A stretch of DNA of 64,000 bases, taken from a virus. The stretch is taken from IMG/VR virus record IMGVR_UViG_3300044730_002015, positions 62,001 to 126,000 of that record; one strand, 5' to 3'. Below the pieces are notes generated by a model. That model was not told the origin of the DNA. It did no database searches and was given only the letters and a program-made list of their open reading frames with translations. The translations under genes were made by a program, and so were the position numbers. Shown here piece after piece: positions 9,201 to 16,792 of this stretch (position 1 is its first letter; each line of letters opens with the position of its first letter).

Positions 9201-11875
9201 TTGACACCAAACAAGGCCGAGCCATTGCCAACAAAACTGGTGCCTGTGACAGTGGTGCCGGTGATGCCGCCGCTGACATTCAAAGATGTGGCAACATTGG
9301 TACCACCTGAAGCATTTAGGTAAATTTTATCAGCTGAATTGTCTGTGACCTGCAACTCCAATACTGTGTCTTGTCCTGTGACTACATAGTATTTGATATT
9401 GGCTGAGTCGCCTGTGCCGCCGCCGATGTTGGTCGGGAACATGATTCCGGCTTCACCGCTGCCGGCTGTGGGACGTATCACGCCATTGATGTTATCACCA
9501 TTGACATTGCCAGTGGCTGTGACTGTGGTGGCACCAACCGTACCAGTATAAGTGGGAAGATATGCAGCCACATTGGCATTGCTGTAGTTGCCCGACCCAC
9601 CGGAAATACCAGTCAAGAATGCACCGTTGCCCAAGACATATGCGCCTTGTACGTTGGCAGTGGTAGTGACATTACCTGTCAAGGAATTGATAGCGCCTGT
9701 ATAAGTGGGCAAGTATGCAGCCACATTTGAGTTGCCATATGCGGCTCCTGCGCCTACACCGGTAAGGAAATATCCATTACCTAAAATGTAAGTGCCACTG
9801 ACATTGCCGCCCGAAATGATATTGCCTGTGGCTTGTATGTACAAATCTGTTTGAATAAATCCATCGGCCGAAACATTACCAGTAAAACTGCTGTCACCAG
9901 CACTGATATCAGCCAGTGCTCCTGAACCAGAATCTATAAATGCTACGCCACTGCCAGTGGTGCTGCCTTGTATTTCTGTGGTATTGCCCGAGATGCCACC
10001 GGGGGTGACAATCGTGTTGGCATAGATGTTGCGGAATTGATATTGAGCACTACCAATGTCTACTACATTGTTAGATAATACACCGTTGGAGTATACAGGA
10101 TAAATGTTGCCGGCACGCACTATACTCGCTGACAAGTTTCCATTGGTTGTGATAGCACCTGTGGTAGTGATAGTTACGTTATCATTGCTGGCCAAATAAG
10201 CAGCCACATTAGAATTACCATAGTTGCCATTTCCCTCAGCCGATGATGAACTGAAGCTTGTGGCAGCTTCCATCTCGGCCCACTGGCTGTTGCCGGCTGG
10301 GGTTGTAAAGTAAAAATACTGTATGCCAGTGTTGGCCTGTATCCAAAGGTCGCCTTGTGTGGCATTCAGCGGCGCAGTATTTGATACAGTTAAATTGGCA
10401 GTGGCAATAAGATCGGTCAGTTGACTGCCATTACCAATGAAATAGTTGGCTGATATATTGCCCGTAGCATTGATATTACCAGCCGAGATGTTGCCTGTGT
10501 AGGTAGGCAGGTATGAGGCCACATTGGCATTGCTGTATGCTTCGGGTAGACCAGACAAGAATCGACCATTGCCCAGAACATAACCTGCTTGTATATTTGC
10601 TGCTGTGGTGACGTTACCACTGAAGATCATGGCATTGGCCACATCACTGTATAAGATATTAGCGATGTTGCTGCCAATGATTAAACCAGCGCCATTGGCC
10701 TGTGCCTGTGTAGTTGCACCATTGGCTATGACAATATCTTTGTCACTGATATTCAGTGTGTTGGCATTGATCGTAGTAGTGGTGCCAAGTACTGTCAAGT
10801 TACCGTTGATAACTGCATTGTTGGAAACTTCTAGATTGCCAGCCAGTATATTGCCATTGAATATGCCGAGATAAGCTGTTACATTGGCATTGCTGTAGTT
10901 GCCTTCGAGATTTATAGGATCACCGTTGGCATAGTAGATATCAACTGAGTTAGAAGGCAATGTTAGATTGCCGGTATTGTCAAATGTCCAGGTAGAACTA
11001 CCTGCAATCAATTCTATGTTGGAACCCGCTGTGCCAACAAAATTGTTAGCCGCCACATTGCCTTGGGTGGTTACATTGCCTGTGCCGATAAGAATATTGA
11101 TATTTGCATTACTGGCCAAATAATTTGCTACATCAGCATTGCTATATCCAGCAGCCAATCCAGTTAAAAACGCACCATTACCTATAACATAGTTGGCCGA
11201 GACATTGGCTGCGGTAGTGATATTACCAGTGGTTACGATCGTTACATTAGCGTTGCTGGCTAGATAAGCAGCGGCATTGGTATTGCTGTAGGCATTGTTG
11301 ATATTGCTGTATTCGAGGGCAGTGATATAGTAACCATTACCCACAAAATTTTCAAAGGTTACAACATTGCCCCCGATGCTGGCCGGACCTAGAGCAGTGA
11401 CACTGTTACTGGAAATTACATCGTCGGTCCATAAAGAACCACCGCCTGTGTAGTTGATATACAATGCGCCAGCATTGGCATCGTCGTAGTAAAACTGATT
11501 ATCTGTTGATAAAAGATTATTTTTATTATACTGTATTTGGAAGTTATTACCATTGGCTCTAACGGCAGTCAGGCCTGCACCGTTGCCAATAAAATAATCG
11601 GCCGAGACATTGCCACGTGTGGTGATGTTGCCTGTGCCAATAGCTATGTCAATATTACTATTGCTGGCCAGATAAGCGGCTACATTGGCATTGCCGTATG
11701 AGCCTTCAATGTTTCCGGCATTGATGCCAGTTAAAAATGCTCCGTTACCAAAATAATAATTGCCGGTGATGTTAGCCGGTGTATTAATGGCCCCATTAGC
11801 GTCAATAACGCTAATAGGGCTAATAATGTTACCTACACTAAGACCCCCAGTGGCATTAAACTGTTTCTTAGCCAT
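284..11875 (-). CDS. Giant modular tail-fibre protein (3,863 aa)
   Basis: An exceptionally long structural protein made almost entirely of repeats. At least twenty units carry YSNANVAAYL, TGNITTTANV and LGNGAFLTGI, the Asn/Gly-rich module common in fibres of aquatic T4-like phages. Interspersed are two other recurring blocks, one around NTTTINANTLSVNDKDIIVA and one around VDIGSAQYQFRNIYA ... FIDSGSGQLAAISAGD. A non-repeat block of about 200 residues near the C-terminus (nt about 1500-2170) is duplicated in the next fibre. The last 107 residues (nt 287-607, starting GYRDIPQISW and ending WFVNGSNVI) form a tip domain also found in the fibres at 32788-35934 and 37153-37863. The start MAKKQFNATGG parallels the MALKPLNSTGG start of the neighbour. 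AAGG lies ahead of the ATG. Predicted to be a trimeric shaft; assembly is inferred. Confidence 0.93.
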   Translation of the reverse strand: MAKKQFNATGGLSVGNIISPISVIDANGAINTPANITGNYYFGNGAFLTGINAGNIEGSYGNANVAAYLASNSNIDIAIGTGNITTRGNVSADYFIGNGAGLTAVRANGNNFQIQYNKNNLLSTDNQFYYDDANAGALYINYTGGGSLWTDDVISSNSVTALGPASIGGNVVTFENFVGNGYYITALEYSNINNAYSNTNAAAYLASNANVTIVTTGNITTAANVSANYVIGNGAFLTGLAAGYSNADVANYLASNANINILIGTGNVTTQGNVAANNFVGTAGSNIELIAGSSTWTFDNTGNLTLPSNSVDIYYANGDPINLEGNYSNANVTAYLGIFNGNILAGNLEVSNNAVINGNLTVLGTTTTINANTLNISDKDIVIANGATTQAQANGAGLIIGSNIANILYSDVANAMIFSGNVTTAANIQAGYVLGNGRFLSGLPEAYSNANVASYLPTYTGNISAGNINATGNISANYFIGNGSQLTDLIATANLTVSNTAPLNATQGDLWIQANTGIQYFYFTTPAGNSQWAEMEAATSFSSSSAEGNGNYGNSNVAAYLASNDNVTITTTGAITTNGNLSASIVRAGNIYPVYSNGVLSNNVVDIGSAQYQFRNIYANTIVTPGGISGNTTEIQGSTTGSGVAFIDSGSGALADISAGDSSFTGNVSADGFIQTDLYIQATGNIISGGNVSGTYILGNGYFLTGVGAGAAYGNSNVAAYLPTYTGAINSLTGNVTTTANVQGAYVLGNGAFLTGISGGSGNYSNANVAAYLPTYTGTVGATTVTATGNVNGDNINGVIRPTAGSGEAGIMFPTNIGGGTGDSANIKYYVVTGQDTVLELQVTDNSADKIYLNASGGTNVATSLNVSGGITGTTVTGTSFVGNGSALFGVKYANITGAYGNSNVAAYLPDYTGNLNINGLTVSGIANLGPAGNVKISGGNLNYYLTSDGSGGLAWAAGTSNITGNGSVAGADQQIQYNNGTGNFAASAALRFDYTSNTLIVGGNLSVANINATGNIFGINEDQVAIAVMGNEWTFTQDAYLNLPVNFFAVRYANGANVILGDTYSNSAVSNYLGSNSSVTILTTGNITGGYILGNGRFLTGITAYTNANVASYLQTYNANALFGNVTVSQDAIIQGNLTVLGTTNYNNTTNSIIDAYRVIVANSANTISQLNGAGLQIGNLASGNVEFIYDYTANIMTLSHGANIANILNVSGNTSATYFLGNGRFLSGLGENYSNADVSGFLPIYGGNVRADYTISNVTYSGNILPMYSNTTLANSTVDIGSETYFFSNVYGNKFTVPAGAAGNNSAIQSGENYDGFMFVDTVTGQLASLEAGDAYFGNLTIYSDFEIGNNLQVVGNVNCLSNVTAINFIGNGSALFGIQYSNIIGTYSNSNAAAYLPTYTGNLVSLTGNVTTTANIRSNYNIANLTRTGNILPVYSNAVLANNFVDIGSAQYQFRNIYADKLVTPSGVTGNATEIQSSTSGSGIAFIDSGSGQLAAISAGDSSFTGNVEVDGFIQADQYIQATGNIIAGGNVTGSYILGNGAFLTGIDAGNIIGGYGNSQVAAYLQVYNGNASFSNVSVSRDMVVLGNLRVEGNTTEINVSNIFLADKDIIVAANATATLSDLDGAGIQIGNRTAGGNITFFYDSSSNVMELSHGANISNRLEVFGNISGSNINGVIRPTAGSGEAGIIFPANPGGGTGDLASIKYYASAGENTVLELNVNNDSTDTIYLNASGGTNVATSLTVAGNIVGGNITTAANISAGNLSVVNIQVTEIDVTGGALTINATGDIVTTGNLQVINIDVNDINVGGNALTINTTGDIVTTGNLQVVDIDVTNINVGSNALTINATGDIVTTGNLQVNNVDVNVINLDQGTITSNVTQVSIAAGNRTWIYETSGNLLLPGNIVPGANSNNTLDIGSSGTQFRRVYANNYVTPVGTSGGPTLIQSNPIGSGIALIDSISAQPTQIYGNGFITPSGAVGNATLIRNNATGRGISFVDNNTGLLVPISASDSSLSGNLTANGYILGGNLNIGSGALTINILGDIVTTGNLQVNDIDVNDIILGLGTITGNSTSISLTSGSSTWIFNDAGNFIIPGNVLASDTIYINNGVGNTTIQLGKSGFITAVGNITGNYIFGNGAFLTGIAGGGGSYGNSNVAAYLASNAAVTILTTGNITTAANISANNLVGTSNNVELVANGYTWTFNNTGNIVLPGNTFAVNYANGTQVSLGGSGGSYSNADVANYLASNAAVTILTTGNITTSANVSANNIVGSGTNTTITTNGYRWSFNNAGNLVLPGNTFAINYANGTQVSLGGSSSYSNANVKSYLANFDGNIIPSANVTYDLGSNTNRWNDLYLNNSTVYIGAQEITANESATVFSGNIAANYLLGNGALLTGVASSYGNANVAAYLPTYTGAIDSLGGNVTTTANVTGNFLIGNIRSATGGYNDANVAAYTGALTNLTGNVTTTANVSGAYILGNGYFVSGIQYSNIIGAYSNTNVANYLASNANVTILTTGNITTTANITANNFIGSEVNTSITADAYVWTFNNTGNLVLPSNTFAINYANGTQVSLGGDYSNANVANYLASGSLTSNIITTGDISANNLTASNVVTAEFFYGDGIGIGNLQLFNLTSNISTTGNVTAGNYFGNIRNTTGGYGDANVATYLPTYTGNGSFGNLQVTNNVVIFGNLQVLGNTTTINANTLSVNDKDIIVANNAVTADELDGAGLQIGNLASGNIQFFYNFASNVMTLNRGLTVANNLSVVGNIIGPAGNMQISAGNMQISASNILLVAGSSTLTFNAAGNVTGSNNITANYYYGDISNTTGGYGNNSVTGFLGSNSFVPIITAGQIVTQANLSAEYLYGNGYFLTGIASNYSNANVAAYLQEFPGNIIPAANGAYNLGNNTRRWNDVYINNTLYLPFQTLTSNSTRIIASSSISAYDFISTNDITAAANITATGNVSGSYVLGNIRFSTGGYNDANVAAYTGALINLTGNVTTTANVQGAYILGNIRFATGGYDDANVAAYTGALTNLTGNVTTTANVQGAYVLGNGAFLTGIAAGYSNADVANYLPTYTGALPNLTGNVVTTANVQGGYILGNGYFLSGISGGGGSTYGNANVSDYLASNAAITILTTANITTAANVAGTYFIGNGAFLTGISAGSSYSNANVADYLASNAAVTITTTANISSSTNVNAGNFSGTGVNTNIRTGSQLWTFGSTGTLTIPGNVNANNYYINNLTNPVQDQDAATKIYVDNLASTSISYHEAVLAATTGTLADATGGTITYNQVNGVGNGIGATLTTTGSFNLIDTANVQTANTRILVKNEANGAHNGVYVWSNATAITRASTENTAGLANVDALGINDYFYTTGGNVNKGSAFIVDAPNTAIVFGTSNIQFAVFSQSQVYSANTAAGISLATTTISAKVDNNTTAFDGGGNISVKAGANLVTPNIGAATGTSLNVTGNITSSANISAANFVGGSASNTTIRTGVYNWTFGNTGNFTLPGNTFAVNYANGTQVSLGGSGGSYSNADVANYLASNAAVTILTTGNITTSANITANNFIGAAGSDPNVGLIAGTYTWNFDNTGNLTLPGNTFAVNYANGTQVSLYGNSNVATYLASNAAVTVLTTANITTTANVAGNYFIGNGAFLTGIAGGGGSYGNSNVADYLASNAAVTILTTANITSSANVAAGNFVGSASNTTIKTGAYTWTFDQAGNLNINSASGTIVGANANTTIQTGSNRWNFASDGQLYLPGNIVAGYRDIPQISWTGTPTIALADLGEHYYTASGGVTINIPANSSVPLPIGAAVTLINQSGANCTIGANAGVTLYLAGNATTGNRTLAWYGFATLVKVATDTWFVNGSNVI
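1245..1366. repeat. 122-bp exact repeat, copy 1
   Basis: This stretch inside the giant fibre gene is identical base for base to 5112-5233, although surrounding modules have diverged at the nucleotide level. It encodes one shaft module plus the start of the next. The identity suggests recent duplication or gene conversion. Confidence 0.9.
3521..3562. repeat. Two 21-bp tandem repeats
   Basis: Two perfect tandem copies of a 21-base unit (3521-3541 and 3542-3562) inside the giant fibre gene, encoding two copies of a seven-residue piece containing NMQIS. The length is a multiple of three, so copy-number change would keep the frame. Confidence 0.85.
5112..5233. repeat. 122-bp exact repeat, copy 2
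   Basis: Identical to 1245-1366 in the same gene. Direct orientation, about 3.9 kb apart; recombination between the copies would remove about 1,290 codons in frame. Confidence 0.9.
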
Positions 11876-11885
11876 TGGCTACCTT

Positions 11886-14800
11886 TTAAATACTGGTATA
11901 AGTTGCTGTCCAAGTCATGGTGTTGGCTGATTTTGGTGTTACCTGTAGCACAACATTACCACTACTTAAAGATACCTGTATAGTGCCGCAACCACCTAAC
12001 AATGCCACATCTCCAAACGTAGCATAGTCTAGCGTTGTTAAGCCATCAGTCAAGCTATGAACTTTACTAACCTGATAAGCACCACTCACGGTATCTTGTC
12101 CCTTGATTAAAAACTGTACTGCATCATTAGTTTCTGCATCAATACTTACCAGTGTTGTGGCCGAGGTAGAATTAGAAGTTACAGTAGTAAAGCCTGTTTT
12201 ACTGTTAGCAGTATTAGAACCTTGGATTAAAACTCCACCATTGGTCCAATTGATCTGGATGTTGCCAGTGTTGGCCAAATAGTTCTGTGTGTCGGCATTA
12301 CTGTATCCAGCCGGTAATCCGGTTATAAACGCACCATTACCTAACAGATAATTTGCAGATATGTTGCCCGACAGCGAAGTGATGTTACCAGTGACATCCA
12401 ACGCTGTGAGAGTTCCCAAGGAAGTAACATTAGGCTGCGCTGCTGTAGCCAATGTACCGGTTATCAGCGTGGCTGTGATGTTGCCGCCTGTGATATTGCC
12501 TGTGGCCGTGACCTGACCTGCAGTGGTTATATTTCCACCCGAGACGTTGCCTGTGGCCGTGACCTGACCTGCAGTGGTTATATTTCCACCCGAGACGTTG
12601 CCTGTGGCAGAGATGTATCCACTGGCATTGATATTGCCGTTGATACCTGCATCACCTTGTACAGTAATCGTGCCCGAAATGCTGTTGGCGCTGACTGTGT
12701 TGGGTGAATTGATACGCAGGGCAGTATTGCCCATGTCGCGGCCGCCAACCACAAATCTCATCTGTGAATTGGTATCTACTGTGGCCAGGATCAAGTTACC
12801 AATTTGGCCTGCAGCCACATTGGCAGTGGTGTACATATAGGCATCGTTGGTTTCAACCGCTGTGCCCATGGCGTTGTTGGCGCCGGCTATGGCACCGTCA
12901 AATCCCGAAGACGTATAGCCGATGTCAAAGTAGTAGGTTTCGTCATCGCCATTGTTGCCAGTCAACACATAGTCAACTGTGGCTTCGTCACCACCGTTTT
13001 GATTTTGATTATTGACTTGGCTGTAGCCGTTGTATGAAGTAACATAGTTCATTACCGACTGTGGCAGCAGCGTGAAGCCTGCTGGTAAACCAGCGTACAG
13101 TGCGTTGAAACCTGTGGAAGCATTACCAAAGAACTGACCGGAATTGCCAGATATCTGTGTTATGTTACCAGCAATTGTGGTATTTCCAGTTACATACAAG
13201 TTACCAATTACGGCATTGCCTTGCGCCATTGATATGCCGCCAGCAGTGATGTTGGCAGAAACATCCAAGGACACCAAGGTACCAAGTGTTGTGATATTTG
13301 GCTGTGCAGCAGTTGTCAATGTGCCTGAAACTAATGCGCCACCAATGTTGCCACCACTGATATTGCCTGTGGTAGTGATAGTGCCGCCACCAAAGTTGGC
13401 ATTGATTGTATTGCCCGACTCTAGGAATGCCTTGACATTGGCATCGCCATAGCCTCCAACAATGTTTGCTCCATTGATGCCACTTAAGAAAGCACCGTTA
13501 CCAAAATAATAACTGGCCGATATGTTGCCGCTGGATATGATATTGCCAGTGGCCTGTATATACTGATCTACTTGGACGAATCCATCTACTTCGACATTCC
13601 CAGTAAAGGCGCTGTCACCAGCAGATATCGCAGCCAGCTGCCCCGAGCCCGCATCAACAAAAGCTAGTCCACTACCTGTGGTACTGCTCTTGATTTGTGT
13701 TGCATTACCCGATGTACCGCTGGGCGTGATAAACTCTCTGGCATAGACATCGCGGAACTGATTCACACTGCTACCAATGTCTACTGTACTATTGGACAGT
13801 GTACCATTGGCATAGGATGGATTCAGCGAAACTGCTTTGAAGTTACCTGTGTAGTTGCTGGCACTTAAATTACCTACATAGGTCGGCAGATAATTCTGTA
13901 CATTGGTATTGCTGTAGGCATTGACTATGTTACCATATTCGATGCCAGTGATGTTATATCCATTGCCAAAAATGTAACTTACATAGGAATTGCCCGAAGT
14001 AACAAAGTTTCCTGTGCCTGACAAATTACCTGCATTATTAAAAATCCAGGTATATGTACCAGTATCAATGGTAATGTTGTTAGTGACACTGGTAAAGGCA
14101 TTTGCAAAAATATATCCATTGCTGTAGATATTACCAAAGCCAACGTTGATATTGATGTTGGCACCACTGTAGATTACATTGCTGGCATCAAGGCCTGTGA
14201 GATAGTAACCATTGCCAATATAGTAGTTGGCAGTGACAGTGTTGCCACCATTGATATTTTGTGCGCTGAGGTTAGCGCTGGTAGTTATATTACCAGTGGT
14301 CAGTATAGTGAGATTAGCATTACTGGCCAAGTAGGCAGCAACGTTGGCGTTGCTGTAATCTTCTGGCAGTCCTGACAAGAAGCGACCATTGCCCAGTATA
14401 TAAGAACCAGAAATGTTGGCACTGGTAGTGATATTGCCTGTGACATCTAGTGTGGTCAGCGTGCCTACCGAAGTGATATTTGGTTGTGCTGCTGTGGTCA
14501 GCGTACCTGCAATATATTGGCCTGAAATGTTGGCAGTGGTTATGATATTACCAGTCAACAGTCCGCTGGCCAAATATGCGGCTACGTTGGCATTGCCATA
14601 TGCACCAACCAAGTTACTGGCATTGATTCCAGTTAGGAACGCACCATTACCCAGTATATAGGATCCAGAAACGTTGCCCGACAGCGAAGTGATATTACCA
14701 GTGACATCCAACGATCCTAGTGTGCCAACTGAAGTGATATTGGGCTGTGCTGCAGTGGTCAGTGTACCAGTCAATAACGAACCAGAAACAGTGCCTGTGA

Positions 14801-16775
14801 CATCCAATGATGTCAGCGTACCAACTGAAGTGATATTGGGCTGTGCTGCAGTGGTCAGTGTACCTGTTACCAATGTACCCGACAAGTTGCCACCACTGAT
14901 GTTGCCTGTGGCCGAAACTGTACCGGCAGTGCTGATATTGCCACCTGTGAGCGTGCCTGTTACGTTCAGACTAGAACCTGTGGCATTACCAATGTTGGGC
15001 GTGATTAGATTCGCACCAGCCTTGACTATGATGTTGCCACCACCATCAAAGGCTGTGGTATCGTTGTCGACTTTTGCGTTGAACTGCTGACCAACCAGCA
15101 CTAGACCAGCTTGGTTATTGGCCGAGTATACCTGACTTTGGCTGAACTGTGCGAACTGTATGTTGCTGCTGCCAAAAGAAATGGCAGTATTGGGAGCATC
15201 CACGATCCAGGCTGTGCCAAGATTGACGTTACCGCTAGTGACAAAGAAGTAGTCGTTGAGACCCAGAGCAAACGCTGTGCCTACACCGGCTGTGTCCTCA
15301 TTGTCTGCTCGTGTGATAGTAGTAGCGTTGGACCAGACATATATACCATTGAATGCGCCATTGGATTCGTTCTTGACCAAGATACGAGCATTGGCTGACT
15401 GTATGTTGGCCGAATCAATTAGGTTGAACGAACCTGTGGTAGACAGTGTAGCACCCACGCCATTGCCTACACCATTGGGTTGATTATAGGTAATGGTACC
15501 ACCGGTGGCAATTGCTAGAGTTGTATTGGTAGCTGCTATCACTGAGTCGTGATATGATATAGCAGTGCTGACCAAGTTGTCTACGTAGACCTTACTGGCA
15601 GCGTCTTGATCTTGTACCGGATATGCAACAGAATTGATGAATGTGTTGGCCAGTACAACGTTACCCGAGCCAGCCGGCTGGAGAAGGATGTTGCCGTTGC
15701 TGCCTGTGGTTAGTGTCAAGGAACCGGATGATGCTAACTTGGTGGCGTTGACGTTGGTACCATCTATGTTGGCAGAGCTTACAAGATTTCCACCGTTGAT
15801 GTTGCCCGAAGTAGTTACTGTTCCTGTGCCAAAATTGGCATTGATAGTATCACCTGACTCCAGGTATGATTTGACATTGGCATTACCGTAGGCACCTACG
15901 ATATTGCTGGCATTGATACTGGTCAAGAAATAACCATTGCCTAATAGATAAGAGCCCTGCACATTGGCAGTGGTTGTAACATTGCCAGTTAAATTTGTTA
16001 GAGCACCTGTATAAGCAGCAACATTGGCATCATCATATCCACCAGTGGCAGATCTGATGTTACCCAGCAGGTAAGAGCCGCTGACGTTGGCAGTGGTTGT
16101 AACATTGCCAGTTAAATTTGTTAGAGCACCTGTATAAGCAGCAACATTGGCATCATCATATCCACCAGTGGCAGATCTGATGTTACCTAATAGATAAGAG
16201 CCCTGCACATTGGCAGTGGTAATGACATTGCCAGTAAGATTGATTAGTGCGCCGGTATAGGCAGCAACATTGGCGTCGTCATATCCACCTGTGGCAGATC
16301 TGATGTTACCTAATAGATAAGAACCGCTGACGTTGGCTGCGGTGGTGATATTTCCAGTGGTCAGTATGGTTACAGCAGCGTTTGAAGCCAAGTAGTTGGC
16401 CACATCAGAATTGCTGTATGAGCCAATGATATTGGCAGCATTGATGTTGGTTAATAAAGCACCATTGCCTATAAAATAGTTGGCAATGACTGCATTGCCA
16501 CCGTTGACGTTACCCGCTGTGATGTTACCGGTGGTGCTGATAGTGTTGGTGCCAAAATTTGCTAGGAATGTTGCTACATTGGCATTGCCGTAGGTTCCAA
16601 TAATATTAGAATATTGTATGTCGGTGATAAAGTATCCGTTGCCACGTAACTGTGTGTCAACATTGCCTACATTGCCGGAAACTACCCAACCGTTGGCTGA
16701 TACCACAGGTATAGGTGTCTGGGATATTTCTCCTGTGGTAAAACCACCTGTTGAGTTTAACGGTTTGAGCGCCAT
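11886..16775 (-). CDS. Modular tail-fibre protein (1,629 aa)
   Basis: Second large repeat fibre. N-terminus MALKPLNSTGGFTTG resembles that of the downstream giant fibre. Shaft modules of the YSNANVAAYL / LGNGAFLTGI type alternate with a short unit built on LTTAAQPNITSVGTL. Three tandem 41-residue units lie near the N-terminal third (nt 15948-16316), and a block of about 200 residues (nt about 14960-15640; key strings DQDAASKVYVDNL, ILVKNESNGAFNGIYVW) is shared with the giant fibre. The last ~110 residues (LLGGCGTIQVSL ... VLQVTPKS) resemble the C-terminus of the 500-residue fibre just upstream. AAGGA lies nine bases before the ATG. The downstream fibre starts 10 bases after its stop. A role in receptor binding is inferred from the family. 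Confidence 0.92.
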   Translation of the reverse strand: MALKPLNSTGGFTTGEISQTPIPVVSANGWVVSGNVGNVDTQLRGNGYFITDIQYSNIIGTYGNANVATFLANFGTNTISTTGNITAGNVNGGNAVIANYFIGNGALLTNINAANIIGSYSNSDVANYLASNAAVTILTTGNITTAANVSGSYLLGNIRSATGGYDDANVAAYTGALINLTGNVITTANVQGSYLLGNIRSATGGYDDANVAAYTGALTNLTGNVTTTANVSGSYLLGNIRSATGGYDDANVAAYTGALTNLTGNVTTTANVQGSYLLGNGYFLTSINASNIVGAYGNANVKSYLESGDTINANFGTGTVTTSGNINGGNLVSSANIDGTNVNATKLASSGSLTLTTGSNGNILLQPAGSGNVVLANTFINSVAYPVQDQDAASKVYVDNLVSTAISYHDSVIAATNTTLAIATGGTITYNQPNGVGNGVGATLSTTGSFNLIDSANIQSANARILVKNESNGAFNGIYVWSNATTITRADNEDTAGVGTAFALGLNDYFFVTSGNVNLGTAWIVDAPNTAISFGSSNIQFAQFSQSQVYSANNQAGLVLVGQQFNAKVDNDTTAFDGGGNIIVKAGANLITPNIGNATGSSLNVTGTLTGGNISTAGTVSATGNISGGNLSGTLVTGTLTTAAQPNITSVGTLTSLDVTGTVSGSLLTGTLTTAAQPNITSVGTLGSLDVTGNITSLSGNVSGSYILGNGAFLTGINASNLVGAYGNANVAAYLASGLLTGNIITTANISGQYIAGTLTTAAQPNITSVGTLTTLDVTGNITTSANISGSYILGNGRFLSGLPEDYSNANVAAYLASNANLTILTTGNITTSANLSAQNINGGNTVTANYYIGNGYYLTGLDASNVIYSGANININVGFGNIYSNGYIFANAFTSVTNNITIDTGTYTWIFNNAGNLSGTGNFVTSGNSYVSYIFGNGYNITGIEYGNIVNAYSNTNVQNYLPTYVGNLSASNYTGNFKAVSLNPSYANGTLSNSTVDIGSSVNQFRDVYAREFITPSGTSGNATQIKSSTTGSGLAFVDAGSGQLAAISAGDSAFTGNVEVDGFVQVDQYIQATGNIISSGNISASYYFGNGAFLSGINGANIVGGYGDANVKAFLESGNTINANFGGGTITTTGNISGGNIGGALVSGTLTTAAQPNITTLGTLVSLDVSANITAGGISMAQGNAVIGNLYVTGNTTIAGNITQISGNSGQFFGNASTGFNALYAGLPAGFTLLPQSVMNYVTSYNGYSQVNNQNQNGGDEATVDYVLTGNNGDDETYYFDIGYTSSGFDGAIAGANNAMGTAVETNDAYMYTTANVAAGQIGNLILATVDTNSQMRFVVGGRDMGNTALRINSPNTVSANSISGTITVQGDAGINGNINASGYISATGNVSGGNITTAGQVTATGNVSGGNITTAGQVTATGNITGGNITATLITGTLATAAQPNVTSLGTLTALDVTGNITSLSGNISANYLLGNGAFITGLPAGYSNADTQNYLANTGNIQINWTNGGVLIQGSNTANSKTGFTTVTSNSTSATTLVSIDAETNDAVQFLIKGQDTVSGAYQVSKVHSLTDGLTTLDYATFGDVALLGGCGTIQVSLSSGNVVLQVTPKSANTMTWTATYTSI
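12496..12597. repeat. 51-bp tandem repeat, two copies
   Basis: Two tandem copies of a 51-base unit inside the 1,629-residue fibre, followed by a partial third. The unit encodes 17 residues of the type GNVSGGNITTAGQVTAT. Confidence 0.85.
15948..16316. repeat. Three tandem 123-bp fibre modules
   Basis: Three near-identical consecutive 41-codon units, each beginning LLGNIRSATGGYDDANVAAY and containing LTGNVTTTANV. The same unit occurs in divergent form in the giant fibre (nt about 2750-3000). The very similar nucleotide sequence points to recent tandem amplification. Confidence 0.85.
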
Positions 16776-16792
16776 TTTTTAATTCCTTCTTT

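Noticed and set aside
284-11875. CRISPR-like regular repeats
   Set aside because: The periodic DNA repeats are coding modules in one long frame, with variable unit length and no short palindromic repeats or unique spacers.
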